DNA from: Diphasiastrum complanatum
Lineage: Eukaryota > Streptophyta > Lycopodiopsida > Lycopodiales > Lycopodiaceae
DNA: 64,000 nt
Direction: 5' to 3'
Assembly: GCA_029204225.1 (NCBI GenBank)
Contig: CM055096.1
Span: 315,001 to 379,000 of the forward strand
Shown in pieces: positions 34,718 to 45,182 of the stretch. The position numbers and the translations under genes were made by a program. The notes beneath the pieces were generated by a model, which ran no database searches, was not told the origin of the DNA, and was given only the letters and a program-made list of their open reading frames with translations. Positions within the stretch are counted from its first letter, which is position 1. Every line of letters begins with the position of its first letter.

Positions 34718-35842
34718 TTATTTTGATAGAGTTGGAATTTCTTCCTCTAATTCCAATTTGGACTTGTTCTTGGCATCCCTTATAGCTTTTCGTAGGCCCA
34801 GGACTATACAAAGGTTGGTGATCGTCAAGAGAGATTCAGCACCTCCATGAAGCCAGTCCACATTCGATAGTGATGTTCCATACTGCACTTTTGCTGTAAG
34901 GCATCAACATCAAAAAGTGAAACTGATTATTCTTCTAGCCAATTTTTCTATATCTTAAATAGGCCTCTGTTCCAGGTACTTGCCCAGGGCATATACATCA
35001 TGTTCACACGTTGCAAAGAAATATACCACAAAAGTTATACTAAGAAGGTAGTTCATCTAAACACAACAGAACTTTAATCAGAGTCCACAGGTAACGCCAA
35101 AAGGTGCCCACACTAAAAGAAAAGGTTAAAAAAAAAATAACAAAAAAGAAAGAAACCTCTGTTTCCATGTTCTAGTATGTAAAAGATGGAGGCTTACCAT
35201 ATATACCGGCGGGGACTGCATGCAATTTGAACCCAGCACCATGGCCACAGATCATGCAAGCAGTTTAGTCAATAATTGAACAGTACAATCAACAATAACT
35301 CAACCATAAAGAAAAGTGAGAGTCTCACTATATGGACAAAATGAATACCGGCATTAAATAGGGCCAATTCAAAGAATGTCTGTAGGCCTGGGCAAGCAAC
35401 ACAGGCATGAAGAAGAGGAAATTGTAAGGGGAAAGAAATTGGGCTGCTTACCTGTGGCTCCCACAAAGGCCAACAGGAAGTAAAAGCCAAAAAGGGTGAG
35501 CTTGGGGGCTGTGTTGGACTTAGTAAGGTGATAGAGAAAACCCAGATAAGGCAGCAACGAGGCAGCAAACAGTTGCGATGCAATGCTCTGGGAATCAACA
35601 TTGGGTGCCCATGGATCCACCAAAGCTCCAAGCAAATCTACTACTAGCACAGCATTGGCACTCAAGTCAGTCCTTGGCCTCCGTGTCTGCCTGCCAGGCA
35701 AGAGCAGAAGGGAGGGAAACAGAGGAGGAGAGGGGAAGCGAAATGTGATGGGCATGGAAGGGGAGGAGGAAGAGAAGAAGAGTGGTGAAGGTTGTGGTAT
35801 AAAGGAGAATGGGGAAAGACGATCCACAACAACAATAGCCAT
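34718..35842 (-). CDS. Predicted plastid membrane protein, DUF3593-like, three exons
   Basis: Exons on the minus strand are 35842-35452, 35215-35198 (18 bp) and 34893-34718 (TAA at 34718-34720). All four junctions are GT/AG (ACAG|GTAAGC, TGCAG|TCCCC, ATATG|GTAAGC, TTACAG|CAAAAG) and phases agree, giving 194 residues. An upstream ATG at 35938 in the same frame would add 32 residues of Lys/Gly-rich sequence. The N-terminus (MAIVVVDRLSPFSF...) is Ser/Pro-rich with few acidic residues, like a chloroplast transit peptide. The core shows three hydrophobic segments, including LPYLGFLYHL and LFGFYFLLAFVGATVPAGIY, and the block NVDWLHGGAESLLTITN. These agree with my recollection of DUF3593, a small family shared by cyanobacteria and plastids, function unknown. 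No stops or frameshifts. It is the only clearly intact host gene here. Confidence 0.8.
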
Positions 35843-35957
35843 AGTTACCTCTCCTCCTCCTCCTCCTTTCTTGCAACTCTTCTTCTTCTTTCTTTGTTTC
35901 TTACTATGGAAGGGCTCAGCCGAGGCCATTACGCCCAATAAGGATTTCTATAGAATT

Positions 35958-35966
35958 TTTTTATAG
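35958..35966 (-). promoter_or_regulatory. Possible TATA element of the 34.7-35.8 kb gene
   Basis: The minus strand reads CTATAAAAA here, about 115 bp before the chosen start codon at 35842. If it is the TATA box, transcription would begin near 35930. That favours the ATG at 35842 over the one at 35938. This is inference from position and sequence only. Confidence 0.35.
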
Positions 35967-36345
35967 ATTTTTAGTTAGTCTGAATGAGCCGAATCTAAAT
36001 TTTTTTGAAAAGTAGAACCGGGTAAAATGGCCTTTGCCCGGCGCTTTCCATTGCGTAATGTATACTTTGACATTTTCCACGTGTGCATTATGAAGAGCAC
36101 TTTGACTTGTTTTTACTAGTCTTAAATTGCCACATGACAGCCTGACGCCTGACACACAGGCTGAAACGTGCACCACAAAATCTCTGAAAAAATAGATGCA
36201 TATTATGCTTTTTAATATATTCGTAGAATATCAAAAAGTATCAATTACTTACAAGATAGGTGATCTAAAAGCGATTCTGGTCAATGAAACAAGTTTGCTA
36301 ATTCATAGCAAGCATGCATCTCATTCACTGACTTCATAACAAAGT
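35967..36345. other. Upstream flank, nothing recognised
   Basis: AT-rich flank upstream of the minus-strand gene. It presumably contains its regulatory region, but I see no further elements. Confidence 0.35.
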
Positions 36346-36810
36346 TTGCATGTGTCTGATTCACAGTCGCTCGGCGTTGAGTTGATCTCGTTCTTTCGTG
36401 CGAGGGGATTTTTTCGCACGCTTGGGGATGTTGTTGTTGCCGATCCTTCGCGGCCAGACCTCCTTCGACGTGCTTCAATTACTCAAGGTGTCGCTGCTTC
36501 TCATGCAGCTCAAGATAAAGAGCGAGATTATTCACATCGCACTCCTGGAGAAGACTTTATTCCTTTTGCCTTGAAAACATATGGGTGCCTGCATAAGGAA
36601 TTCGATGATTTTCTAGCATCTTGTGCAGGTTTTGCAACGAAGCTCCAAGGACGTGGTGCCTCTCCTTTATCTATCATCGCGGCTTATTATCGTCAACGAG
36701 TTTCTATGACTTTACAACACACTCATGCACTTGCAATACTTCGACGTGTCGTAGTTGTAGGAATGGCTACTCACAACTTCCTGCACTACCTAAACTTCCA
36801 ACTGTTTTAA
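36346..36810 (+). pseudogene. Fragment of a plant repeat ORF
   Basis: An open frame of 154 codons. The central part (DVVVADPSRPDLLRRASITQ, KERDYSHRTPGEDFIPFALK, YGCLHKEFDDFL, YYRQRVSMTLQHTHALAILR) resembles a C-terminal module I recall from dispersed plant repeat ORFs that databases often label auxilin-like. I am not sure of the parent element. It has no start context of its own and the last ~15 residues drift out of the pattern. It is most likely a detached 3' piece of a mobile element, intact over its length. Confidence 0.5.
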
Positions 36811-37071
36811 CTAGCGACTTACATCAAGCAGTAGGCTTTATGTAGATACTATGTGAAATTGTTGCCTTGTTTTAGTTGTACAATATCTCAATTCGCCTTA
36901 TGGCCTTTCACTTTCTACATGCATTCCTTTGTACTCCGATGGGTTTCTCCATCTTTTATTAATAAAGACAGAAAGTTTCTTTATTTAATGTGTATGTTAA
37001 GCAAAGATTTCATATACGGTACCAATTTTCATATTAGGCCCAATAATTACTTTCATAATGTTCAGGGGCTA

Positions 37072-37165
37072 GCATGTATAGAGGCAAATAATGAATGCCT
37101 TCCAAATTGTTTAGGGGCAAGCCCATCGATTGAGGAAGCATGTATAGAGGCAAATAATGAATGCC
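37072..37165. repeat. 28-bp direct repeat, two copies
   Basis: GCATGTATAGAGGCAAATAA plus TGAATGCC occurs at 37072-37099 and again at 37138-37165, exactly. It is non-coding. The stretch from 37200 to about 38690 holds nothing else I can identify. Confidence 0.85.
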
Positions 37166-37199
37166 CACAATGCTTAAACACGCAAGGAATCCTCTTGGG

Positions 37200-38690
37200 T
37201 TTTATATATCTCATTCGGTAGCATAGCTATTTTGCGTGTTTGTGAGAATTTTGAATCTGAATGAAAGACCCATTTGTTTGGGATTCCAATAGGCAACTTG
37301 CAGACTAATGATTTTGTGAACTAACAACAAACAATAGCAAACACAAATCTCGATAGACAACAGGATTGTGATCTGCAATTTTCCGTGATAAGGCAACCTC
37401 TATTGTGAAACATTATCACGTACTCTCACAGACAAACGCTACTTTCCTTTGAGAAAATGCAAGATCAAATGCTCCTATTGAATCATGATTGGAGGCATAG
37501 GGGGGCATGTATTTGATCAAGGTAAGCTACCTAACATATAAGAATCTTGTTGCAAACCCAATCTTATGAATTGTGAATTGAGAGAGAATCGGGCTTGTGA
37601 AGGAGCAAGAGGGGGGAGAATGTAGGTTGTGATGGTGAGAGGAGCCACTGCATTTCCTACGAATGTCACGTAAATATTTGGGGTTTTGCTAATGGTGAAC
37701 TAGCGATACAAATAAGAAGCTGGGACTAGTTTGGTCAATTTCAGAGATCTCATTTCTCACAATTAGATTCTTTCTTTTATGCTTATTTATTTCTAATGAT
37801 GAGCTTTGGTGTGAGGATCATAGTGACTCATGATGCAAATTCTTGGAAAAAACACTACTATGAAACTCTAGAAAAAGCTTTGCTAGAAGTCATTGGAGGG
37901 CTTTGGAGAAGACACGAGTCTTTTCTAGATTGATGTGTGTTTTGATGCCTTGAATTTGCTTGTTTCCTTGTACGTAGATCAACTTCTTTGCTTGTGAATT
38001 TGCATGCTTTGTAGCAAGTGCAATTTGACTAAAGTCTACTTAAACGAAAATGAAAAGAATCTCTTTTTCCATTTGATGTTGAAGTTGAAAAGTTTTGTAT
38101 TGCTTTGCAAAACATTAAGATGAATTTTGGCCTTTGCAAGGTTAAAAAATGAAGTGTTTTTCAAATGTTGAATTGATGGTGAAGGTATGCATATAAAATT
38201 GCCTTTTGTCAAAGCAAATTGATGATGTAAGAACTTTAAATATATCATATTATTAATTATTTCTCATATAGTGACAGATCAACAAATCATGGACAACTTT
38301 AGTAGTCGAGCTGGCATCATAATTGCCCATTTCAAAATGAGGCAGAAAATTAAAATCTGTTTTTTATACCAATAAAATTTTAACGATCCAAGTCAATGTT
38401 GAGCTTGGAAGTGTAACCGCGTAAGGCTTCTTTGTTATATATTCACTCACAAACGTGAATGCTTAACTATTAGCCTATAGAATGGCAAGGGTATCTATTG
38501 TTACTATGAACATACAATAAATGTGATCTCACTGATCAAAAAATGGTGTGCTGGCCAAAAGCTTTGACAATTGTACCCTACAAGACTCCATTATGAATGC
38601 ATGCATTGATGTAATACACAAAACTAGAAAATAAGAGCAACATAAATGGAATTACAAAACTAGACCAAAGGAAGTGGAATATGCACATCA
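37200..38690. other. Unassigned AT-rich stretch
   Basis: No supportable gene, element end or structured repeat was found. The short open frames are low in complexity. Confidence 0.4.
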
Positions 38691-38699
38691 AAATGAGCC

Positions 38700-39415
38700 C
38701 TATTTCTTATATAGAATGTGAAAAATTGCCTGCATTGGCAAATCTAGCCATGTAGAATATTGTACATTTTGTCAATATTGTTTGTTAGTTACTTGAATGG
38801 CCAAAGTGCCACTTGTACATACACACCTAAAGTAGGTTACCACGAGTCAAGAGGAGTGGTTGTGTCCATTTGGTAGTGATTCCTACTTTTGTAGGATCTA
38901 GACCATGATTTATGATGAGATTTGTACCTACCATGCACCTACCAAACATGACTCTTGGATCTAGGCTAGGGTTTTCACAATAGGGCAAGAAAATGGAGTC
39001 TACTTCCTTATTACATGCTGGATTTTCACCTAACTTAGCAAAGTAAGTGTGTTTTACTATGTATTCTCATTCTCCATAGTGAGAAGATAGAAACTTTTTG
39101 GAGCCTCAAGGAGAAACTCGAGTTTCCTCTCATTGTATGGAGATTACTCTTGATTTCCAATGAAACCTAGCTTTGGCACTTTGTAAACACTGTCTACAGG
39201 CCGTACTACAACCTTATTTCCACACGTGTGGAGTTGGATTACACTAATTGATCAATGTTTTGATTGTCTCTGCTTGTTTCCTATCAAGCTGCTAAACTAG
39301 ATCTTGTTTTCTGATGACTAGTTTCTGATAGATTGTTTAACAAGCATACAATCACCTTGTGGATCATTCAAAGATCCATTTATGGTCCTTAGTACTGTAC
39401 TTTTCACATAGAAGA
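38700..39415 (+). repeat. LTR-like segment, family F copy 2
   Basis: The last ~200 bp resemble 20340-20548: CAATCAC(A)CTTGTGGATC, AGATC(C/T)AT, TGGTCC and CTGTACTTTTCACAT appear in the same order. A CCACACGTGTGG palindrome lies at 39222, as in family F. There is no PBS after it. The left boundary is uncertain. Confidence 0.4.
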
Positions 39416-39456
39416 AAGATTTTTTTTATAAATACACATGATTTCAAAAGTTTTAA

Positions 39457-39458
<2 letters not shown>

Positions 39459-39508
<50 letters not shown>
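39459..39508. repeat. (TG)n microsatellite
   Basis: Fifty bases of uninterrupted TG, directly abutting the hairpin repeat that starts at 39509. Confidence 0.95.
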
Positions 39509-39511
<3 letters not shown>

Positions 39512-39583
39512 CTTACATACACTTTTGCGCATGGGTGAGGGACCCCATGCATCCTCCTCCCCTCACCCATGCATACACACTTT
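39509..39583 (+). repeat. Microsatellite-linked hairpin repeat, copy 1
   Basis: It starts AAACTTACATACACTTTTG and contains the inverted arms GCATGGGTGAGGG (39529-39541) and CCCTCACCCATGC (39560-39572), with an 18-base loop between them. It ends in a T-rich tail. The (TG)n tract is immediately on its left. It is nearly the same as copy 2 at 40444. Confidence 0.8.
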
Positions 39584-40415
39584 TTAATCCCTTTCTCTCT
39601 CCATCTTTGTCAACAAACTCTCTCCCTATTCTGCTTGCAACTCTCCCTCTCTCCATATCTTTCTCTATCTCCCTTCTCTCCAGTGACCCACTCTATCTCT
39701 TCGCTTCAGTGACATTATCTCCCTTTCAATCGACTTTCTTGGAAATGTGAAGAAGACGACTTGGTGAAAAAGCTAGAAACCGGCAATTTGTGAAGTTGAA
39801 GCTATGTCAAAAAAAATTCACAAGGGGATTCAACTAGTCAAGACCTACTAAAGACTTGACTTTAGCTGGAAGAAAACTCTTTGAAACTTAAGTTAGGTCT
39901 GAAGATTCGAGGTGGATTTATAAGACATGCAGATGATTTTGATTTCAAAATTCGAGCACAAGTTCTTATGTGTGTTGTTACAATGACCCTAAATGGAACT
40001 TTATAAAGAATATCTATACATAATAACTTATCACTGCAATAAAAAGATGAATACATACTTTATGGTCTACAATAAGATTAATTTACAGATTTACCACTTG
40101 CAATAAAGTACAGTGAATACAGAGAGATGTTAGATTCTGTTTGAATTGAGAATATTTTATATGCTTTAAAAAAGAATGAAATTGCTATGAATTTTTGAAT
40201 TATTATAACTTCCAATCTGTAACTTCGATCTTGGAGATCCAAAAAGGTAAATTGATCTTTACAATGCCTAGAATTCGATGGAATTGAGTAATATTGATTT
40301 TGAACTTTTCAGTTAAATGATTTGCAAATTCTAATAACTTCTAATGAAATGCAACTATTGCTTAACCATTGAAAAACATGTGAAGCTATTTCCCGAAATG
40401 ATTGAAAAAGATCAT

Positions 40416-40443
<28 letters not shown>
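40416..40443. repeat. (TA)n microsatellite
   Basis: About 28 bases of TA, abutting the second hairpin repeat copy on its right. Confidence 0.9.
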
Positions 40444-40447
<4 letters not shown>

Positions 40448-40518
40448 TACATAAACTTTTATGCATGGGTGAGGGGCCCCATGCATCATCCTCCCCTCAC
40501 CCATGCATATACTTTTTT
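40444..40518 (+). repeat. Microsatellite-linked hairpin repeat, copy 2
   Basis: It starts AAACTTACATAAACTTTTA and has perfect 17-bp arms, TATGCATGGGTGAGGGG (40460-40476) and its reverse complement (40493-40509), with a 16-base loop. A T-rich tail follows. Orientation and position relative to the microsatellite are the same as in copy 1. Confidence 0.8.
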
Positions 40519-41021
40519 GAACTAGAAGGATGGGAAGGATGATCTTGTAAAGATTGAAGTAAAGTGAAAGTCGATGGTGCTTACACTTTGAAGTAAGTTT
40601 TATAAGGAATGAGGAAAGCCATGGCAATTAGCTTGGATCTTAGGGGGATGCAGTTTATCAGTTGTGGTTTATTATCATGCCATTTTAGAGTGAATTTGGA
40701 TGTTCTCAAGATTGTTTCAAACATAGTGCATGCTAAGTAGATGCAGGAACTTAGTGTTGGTCATTCTCGGACATTGGATTTCTACTTCAAATGTTCGTTT
40801 TTTAATGTTACGAGTTTTTAAACTTTGGTATATGCAATTACACTCTCATGATCAATCTTCAAATGCAGAAAGGGTTAAGCCTGTAGGAGAAGAATTTACA
40901 AAGGGTGTTACAGGCTTAAATGTCATTTTGTTTAAATCATAGTCTTCTTGCTCTTGTTTGCATATGGGGGGATTTATTTGCAAAATACAAAGAGCCTTTT
41001 ATCTATTTTGAAAATGAGAAA
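40519..41021. other. Unassigned stretch
   Basis: No gene is supported. The 70-codon plus-strand frames near 40730-40942 carry no motif. Confidence 0.35.
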
Positions 41022-41075
41022 GTTTTTGGGCGTTCAAATGTTGTGGCAGTTTTTGGGCGTTCAAATGTTGTGGCA
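41022..41075. repeat. 27-bp exact tandem duplication
   Basis: GTTTTTGGGCGTTCAAATGT plus TGTGGCA occurs twice back to back (41022-41048, 41049-41075) with no differences, so it is recent. Confidence 0.9.
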
Positions 41076-41169
41076 TCAAAGCACTACAAGCGCTATTATA
41101 GTTCGAAGTACTAGCAGGCGTTTGCGAGAACAACTCCTCACAGATAGGGAAAGTACACAAGCAAAATAA

Positions 41170-41803
41170 TGTATGAAAAATACACCAATCTCGAGTTAGA
41201 GAGAGAATACAATTACAAGCAAAATAGTGTGAGATCCAATTTTGACATTACGACCACAAGATAGCTTGATTCATCATTAGAAATGTGAGAGAACCATATG
41301 TACATATATAGGAGAGCCTTAGATCGTGGTACTACTAGCATGTAACCACCAAAAATGATGTAAACTACCTAAAGCATGACACTTATTAATTTGCATGCAA
41401 GTTTGGCTACCTACTTTCTCCATGTGGCAAATTTTGCACTATAAACCTACAATTCTACTTGCATGTGTCCATTAGAACATTTGCATACTTTGCATGTCTC
41501 AATAGAAACTTAGGACACAATGTATTTATGATGGCTCGAGTTTCTACAAGGTCATATTAGACCATTTCTATGTCTAATTTTACATGCATGTCATTTTAGA
41601 CTATGTAGACATAATTACATGTCATATTTGATCAACTAGACTTTATGCATGTCAATGGAACTTGATCTACTTAACCCAAACTCGACCTATTCTACAAGTA
41701 TATGTGCTCAATTCACACACCTTGAATATGTACAATAAAATTACATGGGTAGAGCCCCCAGAATCAATATATGCAAGATAGATATGTTTTACAATTCTTC
41801 ACA
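41170..41803 (-). repeat. LTR family C, copy 2
   Basis: On the minus strand it starts TGTGAAGAATTGTAAAAC at 41803 and runs to about 41170. It holds a TATA-like CCTATATATG near 41310. It matches 12729-13480 in the opposite orientation. The end near 41170 is approximate, because similarity to copy 1 may continue to about 41120. Confidence 0.65.
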
Positions 41804-41815
41804 CTCCTCCTTAGA
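41804..41815 (-). other. Polypurine tract before LTR family C
   Basis: The minus strand reads TCTAAGGAGGAG directly before the LTR start TGTGAAG. That is the expected position of a PPT and marks this LTR as the 3' LTR of a minus-strand element whose body lies to the right. Confidence 0.6.
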
Positions 41816-41859
41816 ACATATCTATCTGATGCTGATAAAGATCTTTTGTGTGTGGATTC

Positions 41860-42330
41860 TTTATTTTGCATTTGAAGTGAAGATCCAAAGAATCCATCAT
41901 AGCAGCACCCTCACCATAACCATGATAAGATCTCTTTGATGGAAATCTTTTGCCAATTCCACCAAACTGCCACTATGCCAATGTGCCTCCTCCATGCCTG
42001 ATGTAGATCTTGGATTTGCAAGTTCTTCTGCATGAAGATGGTTGTAACAAAATTTGAAAAACCCGAGGCCTCCATGCCTCATTGTGATCACAAAGATCAT
42101 ATAGATCAAGATTATACCATGAACAATATTCAAGATTAAGCACACTAGCTTTATTAGTCCAAATACTATGAACTCTATCCAAAATGGATCCAATCTTGAA
42201 ACCATACTATAAGCCGAATTTTTGACGGCAAAAATCGGGCTAATATTGAACAAAAAGCGGCTGCAGAGTATTTGACGAGAACCAAATACTATAAATTCGA
42301 CGAAAGTCGATACAAAAAAATGGACCAAAA
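41860..42330 (-). other. 3' internal region of family C element, decayed
   Basis: Minus-strand frames read LDLYDLCDHN, CKSKIYIRHGGG and SYHGYGEGAA with frame changes. The wording partly repeats the segment at 21658-22090. Its place just upstream of PPT and LTR suggests a non-pol 3' region of the element. No catalytic motif is seen. Confidence 0.35.
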
Positions 42331-44805
42331 AGAGGTCCCAGCCTGCCCTTAAAATGGCTAGACACGTTAATTATTAATAGATTACATATCTTTATAAACG
42401 GTCTAGAGAATCGTCGAAAATATATGACATAGGTCAAATTTTGTAAGACCGAGCGAAAAATGCCGGTCCATGTAGAAATAGGTCTGAACCCGCCTAAATG
42501 TGGCTAGTCGAAACTTTTACAGCCTTAAAATTGGCCCAGATATAAAAATGTCGGCAATGCCAAGCAAAATTTTGATGTAACTGAAAAATATTTTAATAAT
42601 ACCAAAAACCTCTTTGTTTTTCAGGAATGGTCAATTTCTTCTCAAGATTGCTTTGTCTGTCACTTGTAACAACGTCAGCAACTTGCAGAATCAAAAACCG
42701 GTCAGTTGAAACATCGATAAGAAAAATTGACAAAATGGCATACATTAGTGAATGGGCATAGTGGGTTTCGAAAATATGGGTACGCGACAATCTACGGCAT
42801 CAAAACCTCAATCACAGAGAAAACTCAGCAAGACAAACGGGAATGGCAGTATTACATACCAGGGGAGGCCAAAATAGCCAGCCAATTTGAAAAAAAAAAA
42901 AATTACACAAGTGATAACTTTGCAAAAATTGCTTGGAAAAAATATCACTAAGTTAATGGAAAGGGGGGTGAATCTTGATTATGAAAAAAACATTAGAATG
43001 ACATCATCCCATGGCCAAATGTCAAATGGGGGGGCTAGCTGAGTATCTCATGCCTAAGTCACTTTGGCAATGATAAACAAAATTTTGAGGAAATCTGCAT
43101 GTGCACCAAGTGTCCATAGGTGTTTGGCCAAGTACAAGTGAAAGGGATAATGGAGAAAGGGTTGACTGATGTGATTGGGGCAATGGCATTGTTCACATGT
43201 TAAAATAGAAAGAAGTGATTGAAAAATGAAGGGTTGTCAAAATGAAGGGTGACTCCCCACCGCCCTCTATATAACACCACCAAAACGCTGAGTTCAGCGG
43301 CTTAAAAATAATCCCAGTGAAGAGTGTTGCTCTTGTGTTGTTTTGTTGCTCTTCTGCTATGTTTTGCTATCCTACTATGCTGCTGTGCTAAAATGCCTAA
43401 AATGTTGTTGTTGTTCTATTATGCTGATCAATCTGCTCAGACTACCATCTTTTTTAGTACTACTGAAAGTGAGTTATTTCACCTAGCGATGCTAAAAATA
43501 CTGATTGAGAAAATATGATCATCTTACTATGTTGCTGCTGAAAGACTCAGTTGACCCATTTAGCCTCAATATGTTGTTGTCAAGGAGTTTTTATTGCTAT
43601 GACAAAAAGGAGTAGAGCTGATTGTTGAGGGTGAGGACGTGGTACCGTTAGAGTTACTGAGTTGAATTCAGTATCACCAAATCTTGAGTAAGCATTGCTA
43701 AGTGATTGTTAGTATAGGTGAGAAACTTGAGAGTCATGTTGAGAGTGTGCATGGCTAAGCTTATGGTTAGAGTGGGTTGAGAATGGAGAGACAGAGTTGG
43801 GATGCTGCTAGTTAAGTAAGTGTGTGTCACATTGTTATTGAAGCCTGAGGACTATGAGAAAGAGACTTGTGTGAACCATTGTATCGTTATACTAATCTGA
43901 AATAATGTTGCTCTTGTTCTGTTATGCTGATCAATCTACTCACTCTACGATACTGTTGCAAAAGAGCTGTGAGAGAAATGTCTTGAGAGAGAGAGAGAGA
44001 AAGAGCAATCTTATTGCCTTGCTTTGTTGTTCCTAAAGGGATCTCTTGTTCTACTAAGTCGCGATGTTGGTATTTAGAACATTTGATAGGATTCACAAGA
44101 GAGATGTAGAGAATTTTGATTGTTGTTACTATCGGGATGGGAGATAATGGTTGATCTAGTGCTGTAAATTGAGAACTTTCTCTCTTGCCACAGTTATCAT
44201 GTCGTTCAATTGCTCAAGTCCTCTAAAATTGTCATGTAGTTTTGAGAAGGGAGAGTGCTGGAAGTTGAGAATGGTATTGCTATGTCCATGGTGAAAACTA
44301 AAGCTTGAATAGTTTTGAGGAAGAAGCTTTGCACCCCCAGTCTTTGACATAATGGACAAAGATTAAAGTCACATCACTACAACCTACTGATCACGTGAGA
44401 GTAGCCAGTACGTGATCTGTGGCTAATAACCAGCCCATAAAGAGGCCCGTTGCAGGTTACTAATGTTTGCCTTTGATTCCTATGATGTACCCTGCTCCTT
44501 TGATTCTTCAACAACAGGAGATAAAGTATTCCAGATTACAGAAGCCGATACAGCTGATTCAGGGGTCTCTACCTAAGAAGATCACTAGAATTTGATGCCT
44601 TGGCTTGAACATGTAACATTCCTATTGAAATCGAGGCGGAATTGCAGAAGGTAAATGCATAAGTGGACAGCTTTGAGTGGGGAAAGAAGCAAGGCTCGTT
44701 GGTTGATAGTGCTTCGCTAACAAATGACATCCAGTTTAGTGAGACACTATCGTTGATGGAAGAGAGAGTAGAGTCGTTTCAAGAGTGAAGCCAGTTAGTG
44801 CCACC
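42331..44805. other. Unassigned flank left of the chromovirus
   Basis: No gene is supported. Around 43266 a TATA-like CTCTATATAACA precedes a T/G-rich stretch in which TTATGCTGATCAATCT occurs twice (43419, 43923), a possible LTR fragment. A short (GA)n tract lies at 43983-43999. This is the sequence into which the element at 44811 inserted. Confidence 0.35.
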
Positions 44806-44810
44806 ATTTC
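44806..44810. other. Target-site duplication, left copy
   Basis: ATTTC lies immediately before the 5' LTR and again at 51119-51123 immediately after the 3' LTR. A 5-bp duplication is the usual product of Ty3/gypsy integration. Confidence 0.9.
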
Positions 44811-45168
44811 TGTTACGAGCTCGTAACCAGTGCCGAACCCTAGAGAACACAGATAGGTCAGATACCACAGTCAGGGTCGTGTCCAGTGTACATGACCAAC
44901 AGGGCAAGACAGTGTGAGTAGTGTGCCCCAGCACGGTCCATAGCCATGGCGGGAGTAACACAGCCTAGGGACCCTGTCAGCAGGATAGGGCCCCCAGTTG
45001 GGTCCCGACGTGCAGTTGGCCACGTCACTGCCACGTGGCCGACACTTGGCAGTTGCATGCTACCAGTCCTCACACTGGGCTAGGAGGGGCTTACTCTATA
45101 TCAGGGAGTAGGCAAGGTTGGGTGGAGGAGTTAGTGTTTGCCCTACTGTGGTGTTAGGATCTATTACA
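44811..45168 (+). repeat. 5' LTR of the chromovirus
   Basis: TGTTACGAG...TCTATTACA, 358 bp. The first bases contain the perfect 16-bp palindrome GTTACGAGCTCGTAAC (44812-44827). A second interrupted inverted repeat, GCCACGT...ACGTGGC, lies near 45018-45038. Transcription should start in this LTR, though no strong TATA box is obvious apart from CTCTATATCAG near 45094. Confidence 0.95.
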
Positions 45169-45169
45169 C

Positions 45170-45182
45170 TGGTATCAGAGCC
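45170..45182 (+). other. Primer-binding site (initiator tRNA-Met)
   Basis: TGGTATCAGAGCC, separated from the LTR end by one C. It would prime minus-strand DNA synthesis. The following leader to 45971 holds no long open frame on this strand. Confidence 0.95.

Noticed and set aside
39364-39570. Minus-strand frame with His-Thr repeats
   Set aside because: It is only the (TG)n microsatellite translated.
39509-40518. Hairpin repeats as Helitron 3' ends
   Set aside because: A Helitron end needs a hairpin followed closely by CTRR and a matching TC 5' end. The tails here are T-rich without CTRR and no 5' partner was seen.
41897-42328. 143-codon hydrophobic minus-strand frame as a membrane protein
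   Set aside because: Another frame of the same segment carries the wording shared with 21658-22090, and the hydrophobic frame has no conserved motif. It is likely a by-product.
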